From positions 237,910,170-237,931,955 of the forward strand of contig JBOZIK010000001.1 in the NCBI GenBank assembly GCA_051453625.1: DNA of 21,786 bases. The letters run 5' to 3'. Shown in pieces: positions 19,734-21,786 of the stretch. The notes below the pieces were generated by a model. That model searched no databases, had not been told where the DNA came from, and saw nothing but the letters and a program-made list of their open reading frames with translations. Positions within the stretch are counted from its first letter, which is position 1. Every line of letters starts with the position of its first letter. The translations under genes and the position numbers were made by a program. Origin of the DNA: Welwitschia mirabilis (Eukaryota; Gnetophyta; Gnetopsida; Welwitschiales).

Positions 19734-19833
19734 NNNNNNNNNNNNNNNNNNNNNNNNNNNNNNNNNNNNNNNNNNNNNNNNNNNNNNNNNNNNNNNNNNN
19801 NNNNNNNNNNNNNNNNNNNNNNNNNNNNNNNNN
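19734..19833. other. Assembly gap, 100 N, between near-identical copies
   Basis: A placeholder gap flanked on both sides by almost the same 173-base sequence. This is a classic sign of two contigs that overlap but were not merged, although a real tandem duplication is possible. Confidence 1.
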
Positions 19834-19837
19834 ATGG

Positions 19838-20113
19838 TTCTTATAGGAGAAATCATCGACTACTTCATCAAAGAATAAAAAGTGTAAAATTATTTTTATA
19901 GAGGACTATGAAACTATTGTTTCTATAGGACTTGTTTCATTTTGATTATAGAAACACAATAGTTATTAGATGTTAATAAACTAGAAAATGCTTCAATATT
20001 ATGATAGATACTATACTTTAAGATTTTACTATTTTGTTAAAGAAATTTGAAGAGTAAAGGATTTTAAGAATGTTGGAGTAAGAGGGTTTATAACATGATC
20101 TAAAGGCTCTATT
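19838..20113 (+). pseudogene. Transposase_23-like C-terminal region (PF03017 type), copy 2
   Basis: Reads KKCKIIFIEDYETIVSIGLV, then after a +1/-1 shift FDYRNTIVI, ARKCFNIMIDTIL-stop-DFTILLKKFEE, and finally KNVGVRGFIT-stop-SKGSI. The family pattern is ED.ETV..G.V.STDP...V.G..LG...CEV.V......D..L......TIGDA.G..IAWP, so the TGA sits where IAW has Trp. This is the end of recognisable CACTA coding sequence. Confidence 0.72.
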
Positions 20114-20348
20114 TTTTTTTTAAATGGTTAAACATATCTTATCTTATCCTATTGTATGAGATTTTTTTGTATACTTAAAAATGATGACATGTATTTTTAT
20201 TTAGACATTATATTAAAATTTTAAGTGAAATATTTAAATGAAAATATTATCCTTTATGATTTTCTTTTAAGGTAACTAGTAGATAGGATTATGCCACATA
20301 AAATCCAAATGGTACTTAGGCCCATGAAATTTTTTAAAATATGTATCC

Positions 20349-20424
20349 TTACTAACATGACGGTTTAAACGTAAGACCTTCAGTTTAATATGTCAAAGAC
20401 TTAACCATTGTGATAATCGATCTT
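20349..20424 (-). repeat. tRNA-like relic (tRNA-derived SINE head or tRNA pseudogene)
   Basis: On the minus strand, TATCACAATGG (20415-20405) matches the Pol III A box TRGCNNARYGG at 10 of 11 positions. CGTTTAAACCG (20371-20361) matches the B box GGTTCRANYCC at 8 of 11. The spacing is about 33 bases, as in tRNA genes, and the text between (GGTTAAGTCTTTGACAT, ACTGAAGGTCTTAC) resembles D-arm to variable-loop sequence. The anticodon stem and acceptor stem pair poorly, so no amino acid is proposed and it is not a working tRNA. Confidence 0.45.
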
Positions 20425-20515
20425 GGATGTTACTTGTTATTTATGAAAGCATGTATTAATAATATTAGTAAATATTTTTTTAATTACTTTTACTAACATT
20501 ATCTTGAATTTTAGG

Positions 20516-20630
20516 TAACTTTACTATTATAATTATATTTGACATTATAATATTGATCCCAAGCCTAATAAACAAGGAGGATCCACAAAAGTTATCATAA
20601 GCCATTATAATTTTAGAGCTTATTTGTTTC
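20516..20630. repeat. Direct repeat with 600-bp spacing, copy 1
   Basis: About 90 bases (20521-20608) match 21121-21208 in the same orientation at exactly 600-base spacing, with about seven differences. The shared core is CCCAAGCCTAATAAACAAGG, with GTTATCATAAGCC about 18 bases further on. After CCATTAT, copy 1 lacks about 21 bases present in copy 2. Copy 1 then runs into the 487-N gap. Confidence 0.9.
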
Positions 20631-21117
20631 NNNNNNNNNNNNNNNNNNNNNNNNNNNNNNNNNNNNNNNNNNNNNNNNNNNNNNNNNNNNNNNNNNNNNN
20701 NNNNNNNNNNNNNNNNNNNNNNNNNNNNNNNNNNNNNNNNNNNNNNNNNNNNNNNNNNNNNNNNNNNNNNNNNNNNNNNNNNNNNNNNNNNNNNNNNNNN
20801 NNNNNNNNNNNNNNNNNNNNNNNNNNNNNNNNNNNNNNNNNNNNNNNNNNNNNNNNNNNNNNNNNNNNNNNNNNNNNNNNNNNNNNNNNNNNNNNNNNNN
20901 NNNNNNNNNNNNNNNNNNNNNNNNNNNNNNNNNNNNNNNNNNNNNNNNNNNNNNNNNNNNNNNNNNNNNNNNNNNNNNNNNNNNNNNNNNNNNNNNNNNN
21001 NNNNNNNNNNNNNNNNNNNNNNNNNNNNNNNNNNNNNNNNNNNNNNNNNNNNNNNNNNNNNNNNNNNNNNNNNNNNNNNNNNNNNNNNNNNNNNNNNNNN
21101 NNNNNNNNNNNNNNNNN
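20631..21117. other. Assembly gap, 487 N, between direct repeats
   Basis: Size-estimated gap. The long minus-strand open frame that appears to cross it exists only because of the Ns. The matching protein text on each side merely reflects the DNA repeat. Confidence 1.
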
Positions 21118-21256
21118 ACTCTACTATTAGAATTATATTTAACATTATAATATTAATCCCAAGCCTAATAAACAAGGAGGATCCATAAAAGTTATCATAA
21201 GCCATTATTGTTTATATATGACTGTTCATGATTTTAGAGCTCATGTGTTTCTCTAA
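21118..21256. repeat. Direct repeat with 600-bp spacing, copy 2
   Basis: Partner of 20516-20630. It carries about 21 additional bases (about 21208-21229) and then rejoins copy 1 at ATTTTAGAGCT. The two copies could be tandem repeat units or pieces of paired LTRs; no LTR end motif was seen. Confidence 0.88.
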
Positions 21257-21786
21257 TTTTTTTTAATAAAGAAATATCTTAATCTACAATTGGAGAGTAT
21301 GATTACGTAAAAGGTTGAATTTCCATGAGTAAATAAATATTACTTTCTTATTCTAGGTTAGTGAACAAGATACATTTTTAGTCCTTTTATAACTTCATTC
21401 ATTCTATGTAGTTGAATACATGGTGAGCTTTTTATTCTTTTTATGAATATACCAAAAAATAAACTTCAAGAACTTTAAGATTTTGCATGGAAGGTTCTAA
21501 AATCTCTTAAGTAAAATTTGAAATTCTAGTGTTGAGCAAGATATATTAAAAGTGTGTTAGTTTTTGCTCATAATTTTCCTTTTTGTAGATAATCTTTAAC
21601 ATTTTACTAGGAAATGGTATATGAATATAGATAAGGAAATTCCTTAACTTTATAAGAATCTAATATGGTAGAGGGGAGCTTTAAGTTTAATTTAGTCCCA
21701 TTAGAAGAAAGTACTACTTATGAACCTAGCATATCCTTAATCCATGTATCTACTTTTGTTTCTTTCAAATATAGTAATGAATTATC
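21257..21786. other. AT-rich end of window, no gene seen
   Basis: All frames are short and no domain or RNA motif was recognised. A TTCTAGGTTAGTG string (21351-21363) and a TTCTAGTG string (21524-21531) resemble CACTA 3' ends, but no matching 5' terminus or target duplication supports either. Confidence 0.45.

Larger units (their letters stand above)
11670..20113 (+). mobile_element. Decayed autonomous-type CACTA (En/Spm) transposon, minimum extent
   Basis: Two adjacent + strand gene relics carry the full protein set of a plant CACTA element: a TNP2/TNPD-type transposase, then a TNP1-type accessory protein. This order and orientation are typical of autonomous members, which move by cut-and-paste with 3-bp target duplications. 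The stated limits are only the outermost recognisable coding sequence. The true ends (CACTA... and ...TAGTG) lie outside and were not identified. The element is dead: it has many stops, frameshifts, an inserted or intronic 1.6-kb block and three N gaps (12295, 17136, 19734). The parts still line up collinearly with the family, so it was inserted whole and decayed in place. Confidence 0.9.
18335..20113 (+). pseudogene. CACTA accessory protein (TNP1 type), decayed
   Basis: Second gene of the element, in the same orientation as the transposase. In the En/Spm family the protein from this position binds subterminal repeats and assists transposition. Two family regions are readable: Transposase_24 (PF03004 type, 18335 to about 18925) and a Transposase_23-like C-terminus (PF03017 type, 19564 or 19847 to 20113). 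Two GT-AG introns are placed inside the first. Between them, GRVHVMKKKFVQP near 19101 may be the GRVRG.G..PT segment. The 5' end is lost in or near the 992-N gap, and the 3' end carries a duplication around a 100-N gap. Confidence 0.82.

Noticed and set aside
20480-21205. Long minus-strand open frame with repeated AYDNF and GSSLFIRLGINII text
   Set aside because: It crosses the 487-N gap, and the repeated protein text simply reflects the 600-bp-spaced DNA repeat. No family was recognised.
21351-21531. TTCTAGGTTAGTG and TTCTAGTG as the 3' terminus of the CACTA element
   Set aside because: No upstream CACTA terminus gives a matching inverted repeat and 3-bp target duplication, and such short words are expected by chance.
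1-21786. CRISPR arrays, prokaryotic operons, riboswitches or phage features
   Set aside because: Nothing of the kind is present. Plant-type introns, CACTA transposase domains and dense eukaryote-style repeats argue against a prokaryotic origin.

Overview
This window looks like intergenic, transposon-filled nuclear DNA from a plant with a large, heavily methylated genome. It is a draft scaffold with seven N gaps, four of them exactly 100 N. It is very AT-rich, poor in CpG, dense in stop codons in all frames, and shows no intact host gene. The two-gene CACTA (En/Spm) protein set described below is typical of plants. The AT-rich decay would suit a gymnosperm-like genome, but the species cannot be named from this sequence.

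The main content is one decayed, autonomous-type CACTA DNA transposon on the + strand, occupying at least 11.67-20.11 kb. Gene 1 (about 11670-16885) is a TNP2/TNPD-type transposase. I read its domains by eye through stops and frameshifts, in the expected order: transposase-associated N-terminal domain, Transposase_21, DUF4218, DUF4216. Gene 2 (about 18335-20113) is a TNP1-type accessory protein with a Transposase_24 domain followed by a Transposase_23-like end. Three GT-AG introns can be placed precisely because removing them restores the family's motif spacing and reading phase. Many of the in-frame stops stand where the family has tryptophan, as expected from decay of methylated cytosines. 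Roughly 1.6 kb of foreign or intronic DNA splits Transposase_21. The 992-N gap separates the two genes. The terminal inverted repeats of the element were not found with confidence.

Left of the element (1-11.6 kb) there is no recognisable gene. Instead there are several layers of repeats: a 1,079-bp-spaced duplication (1/1080), a cluster of imperfect hairpins (2.69-2.83 kb), a 27-bp triplet repeat (3.0 kb), diverged repeats at 3.6/4.7/5.2 kb, a 48-bp duplication (5.7 kb), a polypyrimidine microsatellite around a gap (7.0-7.2 kb), a 40-bp repeat (7.8 kb), an unidentified low-stop reading stretch (8.5-8.8 kb), a decayed 30-bp minisatellite of about eight units (10.26-10.50 kb) and a 59-bp duplication just upstream of the transposase.

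Right of the element there is a tRNA-like relic on the minus strand (about 20.35-20.42 kb) and a pair of roughly 115-140 bp repeats spaced 600 bp apart around the 487-N gap. The last 500 bp hold nothing I can identify. No working gene system is present. The window is best read as a fossil transposon in repeat-rich heterochromatin.
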